From: Bacteroidales bacterium
Lineage (GTDB): Bacteria > Bacteroidota > Bacteroidia > Bacteroidales > UBA932
Reading direction: 5' to 3'
Assembly (NCBI GenBank): GCA_017415715.1
Contig: JAFQFD010000039.1
Location: 1-44,645, forward strand
Length of the DNA stretch: 44,645 bases
The notes beneath the pieces were generated by a model, which saw only the letters and a list, made by a program, of their open reading frames with translations, ran no database searches and was not told the DNA's origin. The position numbers and the translations under genes are program-made. Positions 30,405 through 39,474 of this stretch are shown in pieces. How positions within the stretch are numbered: the first letter of the stretch is position 1; the number at the start of each line of letters is the position of its first letter.

Positions 30405-33400
30405 ATGAAAGCGATTTACAAGAATCTGCTGGTCGCGTTGATTTTCCTCTTTGGTGGGGCAGCATTATCTTATGCACAGCCTACTATAAAAGGAAAGGTC
30501 GTTGACGCACAGGGACAGCCGCTCCCAGGTGTGGCTGTCATGGTCGTAGGTACCACCAACGGTACTTTGACTGATGATGCCGGTAACTACAGCATTTCCG
30601 GTGTCAAGAATGGACAGGTCGTGCTTTTCACAAGCCTTGGTTTCATGGACCAGACTTTTGACTGCGACGGCACACTTTCAAACCTCGATGTAACAATGAG
30701 TGAGGATGCAAACCTCCTCGAAGAGACAATCGTTGTCGGTTACGGTGTACAGAAGAAGTCCTCAATGACATCTGCAGTATCAGCAATGAAGGGTGACGAA
30801 CTTCTCAAGGCCCCTGCGACAAACGTGTCACAGCTCATCGCCGGCAAGCTTTCCGGTGTGTCTTCGGTGCAGGAGTCAGGAGAGCCGGGTCTCGACCAGG
30901 CATCCCTTCGTATCCGCGGAGCGCAGTATGGAGCCAAGTATGTAGTGGACGGTTTCCCTGTTGATAACATCAACGATATCGATCCATATGATATCGAGAG
31001 CATCTCTGTCCTCAAGGACGGTGCGTCTGCAGCCGTGTACGGACTCCAGGCAGCGAACGGTATCATCATCGTTACCACAAAGAAGGGTGCTGCAGGTAAG
31101 CCGAAGATCACTTACAACGCCACTTTCGGTGCATCTATGAACGCCAACTTCCCTGAGTTCATGGACGGTCCTCAGTTCGCATACTACTATAATGTTGCCG
31201 ACATGATGGACGCCATGGCAAGAGGTGACATTACTTCTCCTGAGGAATATACTCCTTACTTTACATCTGAGCAGGTAAAGCTGATGACCAACGGCGATCC
31301 TACTGACGGATGGGACAATGTCAACTACATCGACAAGGTCTTCAAGACAGGTTTCACCCAGAAGCACAATGTGACCGTATCAGGCGGTACTGACAACTCA
31401 AAGTACTTCGCTTCATTCGGTTACCTCGGTCAGGAGGGTAACATCGACAACTTCACTTACGACAGATACAACGTACGTACAAATGTAGAGTCTGAGTTCG
31501 CTAAATATTTCAAGTTCACAATGGGACTCTCGGGTGTGTTCTCAAACCGTCAGACTCCTGGCTTCAGCTCAGGTGGTTCTGATACGGGTTACGAGGCAGG
31601 ATGGCTCTCAATCCCTAAGATGACCATCATGATGCACCCATACCTTCCGGAGAAGTATGAAGGAAAGTATACCGGTGTTGTTCCTAATAACATCGCAGTA
31701 GCTAACTCACCGCTTCCTGCAATCTACGATTCAGGTTATAAGAAGACCCGTGGCATAGATGTTACGGCAAATGCAACTTTGACCTTTGATGTTCCATACG
31801 TGAAGGGACTTCAGCTCAAGGTTTCAGGTGCCTTCGACTATGGTGCAACCATGAATAAGAATCTTGATACTCCTTTCTTGAATAAGATCATGGTCTATAA
31901 GAATGGAGGATGGTCAGAGTATGGTGATCCAAGACAGAACGAGGGAACAGGAGTTTCTCTTGGAGAGGGTACATCATATTACCAGAGAATGACCGGACAG
32001 GCAGGTGCAACCTACAGCAATACATTCGGCAAGCATTTTATCGAAATCCTTGCTCTCGCTGAGCTCAATGACTATAAGTCAAATGCCCATTCGGCATACG
32101 CAAAGCTTCTTCCGTTTGCAGAACTTCCTGAACTTAGCTTCGGTCAGCCTACAGAAGGTCCTATTTCAGGAAAGAGTGATGCTTGGCGTTCTGCAGGTTA
32201 TGTGTTCCGTGCCCGTTACAACTGGGACGAGAGATACCTTGCCGAGTTCACCGGCCGTTATGACGGTTCATACAAGTTTGCAGGTATGCGCAGTACACGT
32301 TGGGGCTTCTTCCCTTCAGCATCTGCTGCATGGAACATCTCCAAGGAGCCTTGGATGTCTGGAGCCACTTTCCTTGATGACTTGAAGATCAGAGGTTCGG
32401 TTGCGCTTCTTGGTAATGACTTGCCGACATCAGCATATATGTTCTTGAAGACTTTCTCTCCGTCAAGTGATGTGATATACAAGCCTTACATGGGAAATAC
32501 GACTGTAAATCCTTCATATTCTGATAACGGAGTTCCGAATCTTGACCTTACTTGGGAGAAGCAGCTTTCTTATAACGTCGGTTTCGACTTCAGCATGTGG
32601 AATGGAAAGCTCTCCATGGAGGTTGATGCATTCTACAATTATGTGTTTGACATGCTCACATATCAGGGCTCAGGCTTCCCGCCATCAATGGGAGGATACT
32701 ATATGTCTGTCATCAACAAGAACGCATATGACGTGAAGGGTATCGATGTGATGATTTCGCATAAGAACCACTTCATGCTCGGAGGCAAGCCGTTCCAGTA
32801 TGGTGTCAGCGCGACCATCACTTATGCGAAGAACCGTTGGCTCATTTACCCGGATGAACCTAATACAGATGCAATCCGTAAGGTGGTAGGTACCTCTCTT
32901 GATGCATTCTATGTATGGGTTGCTGACGGTCTCTTCCGCAGCGAAGAAGAAATCGACAATTCAGCATGGTACGGAAACAGACCTAATATCGGTGATATCA
33001 AGTATGTCGACCTTAACGGTGACGGTCTGATCAATGAGGTTGGAGACAAGGCACGTATCGGCCGTTCAAACCGTCCTCAGCTCACATATGGTCTCAACCT
33101 TGACTTTGCTTGGAACGGTATTGATTTCAACGCACAGTTCACAGGTGGATCACTCTTCGACATTTCACTTACCGGTACTTATTATAACGGTAATGATGAC
33201 AATACAATCTGGACACAGACTTTCAAGGAAGGTGCAAACTCTCCATTGTTCCTTGTCGAGAATGCATACAGCGTATACAATCCTGACGGAACATTCCCTC
33301 GTCTTACCCTCAGCAACACTGGTGGACATGGTGGAGACAACGGTCTTGCATCGACTTTCTGGCTCCGCGATGGTACTTATGTACGTCTCAAGTCAGCACA

Positions 33401-33593
33401 GCTCGGATATACTTTCCCTCGCAAGTGGACAGAGAAGGTCAAGGTAGAGGCACTCAGATTCTTCGTTGAGGGACAGAACATCTTCACTATAGACGGACTT
33501 CCTGAAGGAATCGACCCTGAGTCACCAGGCGTGAACAACGGTTATTATCCACAGCAGCGTATGCTTATGGGTGGCCTTACAATAACATTCTAA
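30405..33593 (+). CDS. SusC/RagA family TonB-linked outer-membrane transporter
   Basis: 1062 residues with a signal peptide (MKAIYKNLLVALIFLFGGAA ... LSYAQ). Residues about 25-105 are the carboxypeptidase-regulatory-like domain (TIKGKVVDAQGQPLPGVAVM), followed by a short linker containing the TonB-box region (EETIVVGYGVQKKSSMTSAV), the plug (SISVLKDGASAAVYGLQAAN) and a 22-strand barrel. The final residues MLMGGLTITF are typical. It imports oligosaccharides into the periplasm with SusD as lid, powered by TonB. It is followed by SusD after 10 bases. The length is usual for the family. Confidence 0.95.
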   Translation: MKAIYKNLLVALIFLFGGAALSYAQPTIKGKVVDAQGQPLPGVAVMVVGTTNGTLTDDAGNYSISGVKNGQVVLFTSLGFMDQTFDCDGTLSNLDVTMSEDANLLEETIVVGYGVQKKSSMTSAVSAMKGDELLKAPATNVSQLIAGKLSGVSSVQESGEPGLDQASLRIRGAQYGAKYVVDGFPVDNINDIDPYDIESISVLKDGASAAVYGLQAANGIIIVTTKKGAAGKPKITYNATFGASMNANFPEFMDGPQFAYYYNVADMMDAMARGDITSPEEYTPYFTSEQVKLMTNGDPTDGWDNVNYIDKVFKTGFTQKHNVTVSGGTDNSKYFASFGYLGQEGNIDNFTYDRYNVRTNVESEFAKYFKFTMGLSGVFSNRQTPGFSSGGSDTGYEAGWLSIPKMTIMMHPYLPEKYEGKYTGVVPNNIAVANSPLPAIYDSGYKKTRGIDVTANATLTFDVPYVKGLQLKVSGAFDYGATMNKNLDTPFLNKIMVYKNGGWSEYGDPRQNEGTGVSLGEGTSYYQRMTGQAGATYSNTFGKHFIEILALAELNDYKSNAHSAYAKLLPFAELPELSFGQPTEGPISGKSDAWRSAGYVFRARYNWDERYLAEFTGRYDGSYKFAGMRSTRWGFFPSASAAWNISKEPWMSGATFLDDLKIRGSVALLGNDLPTSAYMFLKTFSPSSDVIYKPYMGNTTVNPSYSDNGVPNLDLTWEKQLSYNVGFDFSMWNGKLSMEVDAFYNYVFDMLTYQGSGFPPSMGGYYMSVINKNAYDVKGIDVMISHKNHFMLGGKPFQYGVSATITYAKNRWLIYPDEPNTDAIRKVVGTSLDAFYVWVADGLFRSEEEIDNSAWYGNRPNIGDIKYVDLNGDGLINEVGDKARIGRSNRPQLTYGLNLDFAWNGIDFNAQFTGGSLFDISLTGTYYNGNDDNTIWTQTFKEGANSPLFLVENAYSVYNPDGTFPRLTLSNTGGHGGDNGLASTFWLRDGTYVRLKSAQLGYTFPRKWTEKVKVEALRFFVEGQNIFTIDGLPEGIDPESPGVNNGYYPQQRMLMGGLTITF

Positions 33594-33603
33594 GGATTTG
33601 GCT

Positions 33604-35259
33604 ATGAAGAATATATTTAAAACAATACTCGCATTAGGAATTTCCTTAGGATCTTTCTCATGCACTCCATACCTTGACATGAAACCTACGGATAACGTTT
33701 CTGATAAGGTAATATGGCAGACTACTGCAAATGCAGAATATTATGTCAACTATATCTACGACTATGTTTATGTAGTGGTGATGGACCAGGCTTCTGGAAA
33801 TGTAATGACTGAAGCATATGCAGATATGCTCAAGTATTCATCTTTCAATGCCGGTCATCCGGGACTTTTCGTAAGCCAGATGGCATACGGACAGCCTTAT
33901 ACTGAAAGGAACTTCGTTAACGTGTATCTCGGCGGATGGCACAGATATACCGGTATCATGAAGTGTAACAATGCCATTTCAGACCTCCATACCTTCGGAC
34001 AGATGTCCGATGAGGATAAGGCAAGGCTGGAGGGTGAGCTCAGATTTACACGTGCTTTCCTTTATTTTGACCTTATGAAGCGTTACAAGGAGGTTATCCT
34101 TTATGACGAAGATATGACCAAGTATCAGAAGGACAAGGCTATCAGCACTGAGGCTGAGGGCTGGGAGTTCATCTATCAGGATCTTCTGTATGCTGCAAAC
34201 AATCTTCCTGAGAGAACAGCTTCAAAGGGACGTGCAGACAAGGGCATGGCTTGGGCTTTCATGACTCGCGCGATGCTTTATGCAGGAAGGTATGATGATG
34301 TCGTGACTGCAGCAGACGAGGTCGCTAAACTCGGATATGGTCTTGAGGCAAATTATTCGGATGCCATAATGAAGACCACATCAGCAGGAAACAATGAGGC
34401 AATCCTTCAGTGGCAGTTTGACAGAGGCGCAAATGTAACTCATAGATTTGATTACAATTATACTCCAGGTGGTGACTTCGCTCTTCAGGGACAGAAGGGT
34501 GGCGGACTTGCAACTCCTACTCAGGAAATGGTAGAGTCTTACGAGAAGGCGACCGGAGGATTCATTGATTGGACTCCTTGGCATTCTACTACAAAGCAGG
34601 ATCCTCCATACGACAAGCTCGAGCCTCGTTTCCACGCTACCATCCTTTATAACGGTGCAGACTGGAAAGGACGTAAGATCGAGCCTTATGCCGGAGGTGC
34701 TGACGGTTGGAAGCAGTGGTACAACAATACAAACCCTGCAGGTGAGACCACAACCGGTTACTACCTTAAAAAGATGGTTGACGAGGGACATGACGTAGTC
34801 GCATATCCAGGAGGCGTCGCTCCATTCACAATCATCAGATATGCAGAGGTTCTTCTTAACAAGGCAGAGGCTTGCTACAATCTCGGCAAGACATCAGAGG
34901 CTAACGAAGCGATTACTGCAATCCGTACCCGTGTAGGCCTTCCTTACACACCTAAGGGTGGTTCGGAGCTTTGGACTGCAATCCGTCAGGAGCGTAGGGT
35001 AGAGCTTGCATATGAAGGCCATTGGTATTGGGACCTTCGTCGCTGGGGTGTTGCCCATAAGCAGTATCCTGAGGGACTTACCGGATATCAGGTGCATGGT
35101 CTGAAGATTGATGATAACGGAGATGGTACATTTACATATGAGTATGTTTCTGTCGATAATGAAGACAGAGAGTTCCAGGAGAGAATGTACCGCCTTCCAA
35201 TGCCTGACGGCGAGCTTGAGAACAATAAGCTTGTAGAACAGTATCCTGAGTGGAAATAA
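33604..35259 (+). CDS. SusD/RagB family surface glycan-binding lipoprotein
   Basis: 551 residues from the ATG at 33604, with AGGA 7 bases upstream; an in-frame TTG at 33598 is not needed. The signal peptide ends in a lipobox (LGSFSC). SusD features are present: helical TPR-like repeats, RFTRAFLYFDLMKRYKEVIL, RYAEVLLNKAEACYNLGKTS and RQERRVELAYEGHWYWDLRR near the C-terminus. It forms the lid of the SusC transporter at the cell surface and helps to capture glycan. Next is the DUF5018-like gene (18-base gap). Confidence 0.95.
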   Translation: MKNIFKTILALGISLGSFSCTPYLDMKPTDNVSDKVIWQTTANAEYYVNYIYDYVYVVVMDQASGNVMTEAYADMLKYSSFNAGHPGLFVSQMAYGQPYTERNFVNVYLGGWHRYTGIMKCNNAISDLHTFGQMSDEDKARLEGELRFTRAFLYFDLMKRYKEVILYDEDMTKYQKDKAISTEAEGWEFIYQDLLYAANNLPERTASKGRADKGMAWAFMTRAMLYAGRYDDVVTAADEVAKLGYGLEANYSDAIMKTTSAGNNEAILQWQFDRGANVTHRFDYNYTPGGDFALQGQKGGGLATPTQEMVESYEKATGGFIDWTPWHSTTKQDPPYDKLEPRFHATILYNGADWKGRKIEPYAGGADGWKQWYNNTNPAGETTTGYYLKKMVDEGHDVVAYPGGVAPFTIIRYAEVLLNKAEACYNLGKTSEANEAITAIRTRVGLPYTPKGGSELWTAIRQERRVELAYEGHWYWDLRRWGVAHKQYPEGLTGYQVHGLKIDDNGDGTFTYEYVSVDNEDREFQERMYRLPMPDGELENNKLVEQYPEWK

Positions 35260-35277
35260 TGATTAAACAGCATTAAA

Positions 35278-36966
35278 ATGAAGAAATTATATTATTTAAT
35301 GATGGTCTGCATCCTTGCTGTGGCTTCATGTCAGAAGCCGCAGTATATCGAGCCGACTGCAGACCGTCAGGGCATCACATCGCTGACAGCGCGTTTTACT
35401 TCTACCTCGGATAAGTATGAGGGAGCAGTACTTGCAAAGCTTAATGTCGAGGATCCGGAAGCTGACATGTTCGTGATACCTGTTCCTTGGTTCTATCCTG
35501 AGGAGTCGACCGACCCGACATCTATCCATATGACAAGAGTTCGTCTTGAGGCAGAGCTCGCTCCTAACTGCAGGATCGATCCTCCTTTGGCAATGGTAGA
35601 CCTCACAGAAGAAAATTACTATACTTTCACCAATGCACAGGGAGAAAGCCGCGAGATCATCATTACAGGAAAGAGGACAAAGTCTGCAAAGTGCAACCTC
35701 ATGACTTTCACTCTTACCAAGCCTTATCAGATCGAGGGATTCATTGATGAGGACAAGAAGGAAGTTTACCTTTTCACGACAGATGATCTCACAGGATTCT
35801 CTGCAGAGGCTACAGTTTGTCCGCATGCTACTCTTATGACAGATCTTTCTGTAAAGAAGGACTATAATGAGGAGCAGGAGGTCACTGTAATGGCCCAGGA
35901 TGAGAAGACAACATGCACTTACAAGATCATCAAGAAGTATCCTAACAAGATCCCTTACGGATTCAGGGCAGCTTCTGCACGACAGCTCTTCAACATCGAT
36001 CCTGTTGCAAGGCTTAACTTCCCTGAAGCTAAGGAGACAGTATACTCTACACTTGCATACTTTGACGGTAAGCTTGTGATTTCTCTTGGAAACGGTACTA
36101 CTCCGATTTTCTGCGACCCTCTTACAGGTGTTCAGCAGGGAGAGATCAATGACGGAGGTATCGACATCGCTGCAATCACAAATGACGAGGGCGGCAATAT
36201 GGTAGTTTCAACTTTTGCAGAGCCTAAGGGCAATGTCGTTCTTTACAAGACCAATTCTGTGACATCTGCACCGGTTGAGTTCCATACATTCGCTAATGAT
36301 ACCGACGTCCCTGTAGGACATAACCTTAAGGTAAACGGTAACATCAATCAGGATGCAGTCATCATCCTTACTCATGAGGGTGTTGACGGCGTAACTACGA
36401 CAAGCAAGTATACTAAGATTGTCATCACTGGCGGTCAGGTTGTTTCAACTGAGACCATCGACCTTGCAGGGCTTGGCCTCGCTTGGGGCTCGGCTCCGGT
36501 AAATGCAGCCAAGGTGGTTCCTGTATCAAGTGCCCCTGACACTGGCGTGATGCTCTGCTACTATTCAGACAACACAATCCACTATGTCGATGGCACCGGT
36601 AAGCTTGTTGCCTCACGTAATCTCGCTAATGATGACGTGACATCGAACTACAACACCAACGTGATGGAGGCCAAGATGTTCAACAATGCTCCGTATGTGA
36701 TCCATCTCGTATCGTCACACTTCCCTATGTGGGGTATCGAGCCTCAGCTCAGAATCTGGGATGCATCTGATCCTAAGGCTATCAAGGATGCAGCTCCAAT
36801 CATCTGCGAGAAGTCGACAGAGTGGTTCCAGACAGGTTACCAGGGATGTGCATCAGCTGATGTGATAATGGCATCTTCTGCTGACGGATTCAAGGTGTAT
36901 GTCTACTACTTTGACCATAATGCAAGTGTAATTGCCGGTTTCGTTGCTGACTGTATCGATATTTAA
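35278..36966 (+). CDS. DUF5018-like surface lipoprotein, putative glycan-binding
   Basis: 562 residues with a lipobox signal (MKKLYYLMMVCILAVASC). The N-terminal part (residues about 20-225) is beta-rich (ITSLTARFTSTSDKYEGAVL) and may be two Ig-like modules. The C-terminal part (about 240-562) looks like repeated blades (AYFDGKLVISLGNGTTPIFC, AITNDEGGNMVVSTF, LRIWDASDPKAIKDA). This half resembles the C-terminal half of the BACON protein at 39475, e.g. LKVNGNINQDAVII against FRVKGDVTKDAVIA. Its position directly after SusD is that of a surface glycan-binding protein. The DUF5018 assignment is from memory. Confidence 0.75.
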   Translation: MKKLYYLMMVCILAVASCQKPQYIEPTADRQGITSLTARFTSTSDKYEGAVLAKLNVEDPEADMFVIPVPWFYPEESTDPTSIHMTRVRLEAELAPNCRIDPPLAMVDLTEENYYTFTNAQGESREIIITGKRTKSAKCNLMTFTLTKPYQIEGFIDEDKKEVYLFTTDDLTGFSAEATVCPHATLMTDLSVKKDYNEEQEVTVMAQDEKTTCTYKIIKKYPNKIPYGFRAASARQLFNIDPVARLNFPEAKETVYSTLAYFDGKLVISLGNGTTPIFCDPLTGVQQGEINDGGIDIAAITNDEGGNMVVSTFAEPKGNVVLYKTNSVTSAPVEFHTFANDTDVPVGHNLKVNGNINQDAVIILTHEGVDGVTTTSKYTKIVITGGQVVSTETIDLAGLGLAWGSAPVNAAKVVPVSSAPDTGVMLCYYSDNTIHYVDGTGKLVASRNLANDDVTSNYNTNVMEAKMFNNAPYVIHLVSSHFPMWGIEPQLRIWDASDPKAIKDAAPIICEKSTEWFQTGYQGCASADVIMASSADGFKVYVYYFDHNASVIAGFVADCIDI

Positions 36967-36969
36967 CAG

Positions 36970-38016
36970 ATGAAGAGATTGATCATAATGTTCGCAGCCG
37001 CTGCTCTCGCAATTTCATGCGAGGGCAGGGCTGGCGATATGCCGGAATGGCCATGGGAAGATCCTGAGGTTGAGGCTCCAGAGCAGCAGCCTGAAGAGAT
37101 TCCTGTGGAAGATGCCACACTTGACAAGTGGTCAGACGTGTCTGCTGATTTCGGGCAGCTTCCAGACTATGTAAAGGTGTACAAGTCGCCTGAAACATTG
37201 GAAGGAAAGAAGGCTATAGCATATGTTGCCATAGCTGACATGGCTTCCGCTCAGTGGGATATATGGAGCATCAATGATGCTGCCATGGAAGGTACCACAG
37301 ATTCTTTCAAGACCCCTTCTACAGTGTATGGCGAAGGAAACTGGACTATTGTCATCAACGCCGGTTTCTTCTATGCTTCAGGCGGAAAGAACTATTCTTC
37401 GAGCCTGGCTGTAAGAAACTCAGAAGTTCTCGCATATAATATCAACTATGCGTCAGAGGACTGGGTGACAATGTATTATCCTACCCGTGCAGCTCTTCTT
37501 GAGTCAGAGTCGGGAGATTTTGATGCCTGCTGGACTTACAGGACATGGGATAATCACTATATGTATCCGGCACCTGCTGGCAATACATGGGAGGCAAAGC
37601 CGGCCAAGCAGCCGACTGCTTCTTATCCTGAAGGAGGTGAAGAGTTCGCAGCAAAGACTGCTATCGGTGGCGGACCGCTCCTGATTGACGGAGGAAAGTT
37701 CAGGGATACTTATGTCGAGGAACTTTTCAACGGCACCTCAGGTATCGGACCTGACAGCAATCAGCCACGCACTGCGATCGGTGTCACAGCTGACAAAAAA
37801 ATGATTACCTTTGTCTGCGAAGGAAGACAGATGACTGACGGCGTTGCTGGTTTGACTACTGCTGATGTCGCAAATGTGCTTCTTGATCTTGGGTGTGTCG
37901 AGGCGATCAACCTTGACGGAGGCGGATCAAGCTGCATGCTTGTGAATGGCAAGGAGACAATCAAGGTTTCAGACGGCTCACAGCGTGCTGTCGGAAGTAC
38001 TATAATGATCAAGTAG
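36970..38016 (+). CDS. NAGPA-type phosphodiester glycosidase lipoprotein
   Basis: 348 residues. The signal ends at Cys17 (LAISC) and is followed by an acidic Pro/Glu-rich linker (EVEAPEQQPEEIPVED), suggesting a surface-exposed lipoprotein. The NAGPA fold is recognised from INAGFFYASGG (129-139), AIGGGPLLIDGGKF (231-244), PRTAIGV (266-272) and NLDGGGSSCM (314-323). The animal NAGPA removes GlcNAc from GlcNAc-1-phospho-mannose (uncovering enzyme); bacterial members act on phosphodiester-linked sugars or are uncharacterised. It starts three bases after the DUF5018-like gene and ends one base before a GHL10 gene, so it is firmly in the operon. Confidence 0.88.
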   Translation: MKRLIIMFAAAALAISCEGRAGDMPEWPWEDPEVEAPEQQPEEIPVEDATLDKWSDVSADFGQLPDYVKVYKSPETLEGKKAIAYVAIADMASAQWDIWSINDAAMEGTTDSFKTPSTVYGEGNWTIVINAGFFYASGGKNYSSSLAVRNSEVLAYNINYASEDWVTMYYPTRAALLESESGDFDACWTYRTWDNHYMYPAPAGNTWEAKPAKQPTASYPEGGEEFAAKTAIGGGPLLIDGGKFRDTYVEELFNGTSGIGPDSNQPRTAIGVTADKKMITFVCEGRQMTDGVAGLTTADVANVLLDLGCVEAINLDGGGSSCMLVNGKETIKVSDGSQRAVGSTIMIK

Positions 38017-38017
38017 A

Positions 38018-39445
38018 ATGAAGATTTTAAGAAATATCCTTTTTGTTTTGTCGCTTGCTGCCTTTGTGGCTTGCGAGGATCCGGCTGATGACTACCTTTG
38101 GAGTGATGACTGGCAGGAGCAGACTCCAGAGCCAGGTCCGGAAAATCCAGGCCAGGAAGAGCCGGGGCCAGTCGATCCGGAACCTGATAAGCCTGAAGTC
38201 AAGGAGGCGAAGGCTCGTCTTGTATGGATTGATGCAGCAGCCAACTTCAAGGACTATGCTAACGACAAGGAGAACATCTCCAAGGATATGGCCCGTCTCA
38301 AGGAGACAGGTTTTACTGGTGTGATTGTGGAAGTACGTCCTACTACTGCAGGTGTACTGTTCAAGTCAGATGTAGAAGGTCCTGTCACTCAGGTGGATGC
38401 CTGGGTTACTGGCGGCTATAAGTGGCTGCAGAGAACAGCGGATTTCGACTACCTTCAGGCGTTCATTGATGCCGGAAAGGCAGAAGGACTTGACGTTTAT
38501 GCTGCCATCAATACTATGGTAGGTGGTAAGGAATGTCCATATGGCCTCGGATCCGATGGCCCGCTCTTCGACGGAACAGCCAAGAGAGAATGGGCCAGCG
38601 TTGTAAATACATCCGAGGGTCTCAAGAGCTGCATGGATATGGGAACAGGTACCAAATTCCTCAACCCGGCCAACGATGAGGTTGTGGAATATCTTCTCGG
38701 AATCCTTGAAGATCTTGCAGCATATGACGTCAAGGGTATCATTCTTGACCGTTGCCGTTACGATGACAACGACCTTCAGAGTGATTTCTCAGAGGTGTCC
38801 CGTCAGAAATTCGAGGAGTTCATCGGAAAGAAGGTCGAGAACTGGCCTGATGATATCTTCTCTCCTGGTCAGAGCAGCCTTGACAACTATGTGACTGCTA
38901 TGCAGCGTGACTGGATGACATTCCGTGCAAAGAACATCCATGACTTCATGGAGAAGGCTTCTGCAAGAGTACATTCCGTAAATCCTGATGTCCGTTTCGG
39001 AGCCTATGTCGGAGCTTGGTATTCAAGCTACTATTATTCAGGCGTAAACTGGGCAAGTCCGGACTATAATGCCAGAAATGCCTACAACTGGGCTACTGCT
39101 GACTATAATCAGTATGGATATGCAGATCATTGCGACATAATGATCATCGGTGCATATGCCTCTACCAAGTCCATTTATGGAAACAGCGAGTGGACCATGC
39201 AGGGATTCTGCAAGAGAGCTCAGACTATATTTGCCGGAGATGTTCCGTTCATAGGAGGCCCTGACATCGGAAACTCTACAGGCTTCACTGAAGGTGGCCA
39301 GGGAGCACTGATGCCAGACATCGTAGATGCCTGCATCAATGCATCGACAGAAGGTATGTTCTTCTTCGACCTTTGTCACATAAAGATGTATGACTACTGG
39401 AACGACATCAAGAAGGCCTTTGACCAATATCTGGAAACATTATAA
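38018..39445 (+). CDS. GHL10 surface lipoprotein, copy 2
   Basis: 475 residues. The lipobox (AAFVAC) is followed by EDPADDYLW and a Pro/Glu/Gly linker (PEPGPENPGQEEPGPVDPEP), both typical of surface export. The catalytic-type barrel starts near residue 65 (ARLVWIDAAANFKDYANDKE) and shows GVIVEVRPTTAG, KFLNPANDEVVEY, GIILDRCRYDDNDLQSDFSE and GVNWASPDYN. It is closer to copy 3 than to copy 1. The conserved DRCRY aspartate and the VEVRP acidic residue are catalytic candidates. It probably trims the polymer at the surface before SusC import. Confidence 0.85.
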   Translation: MKILRNILFVLSLAAFVACEDPADDYLWSDDWQEQTPEPGPENPGQEEPGPVDPEPDKPEVKEAKARLVWIDAAANFKDYANDKENISKDMARLKETGFTGVIVEVRPTTAGVLFKSDVEGPVTQVDAWVTGGYKWLQRTADFDYLQAFIDAGKAEGLDVYAAINTMVGGKECPYGLGSDGPLFDGTAKREWASVVNTSEGLKSCMDMGTGTKFLNPANDEVVEYLLGILEDLAAYDVKGIILDRCRYDDNDLQSDFSEVSRQKFEEFIGKKVENWPDDIFSPGQSSLDNYVTAMQRDWMTFRAKNIHDFMEKASARVHSVNPDVRFGAYVGAWYSSYYYSGVNWASPDYNARNAYNWATADYNQYGYADHCDIMIIGAYASTKSIYGNSEWTMQGFCKRAQTIFAGDVPFIGGPDIGNSTGFTEGGQGALMPDIVDACINASTEGMFFFDLCHIKMYDYWNDIKKAFDQYLETL

Positions 39446-39474
39446 ACTTATTATACTAACCCAATTAAATTATT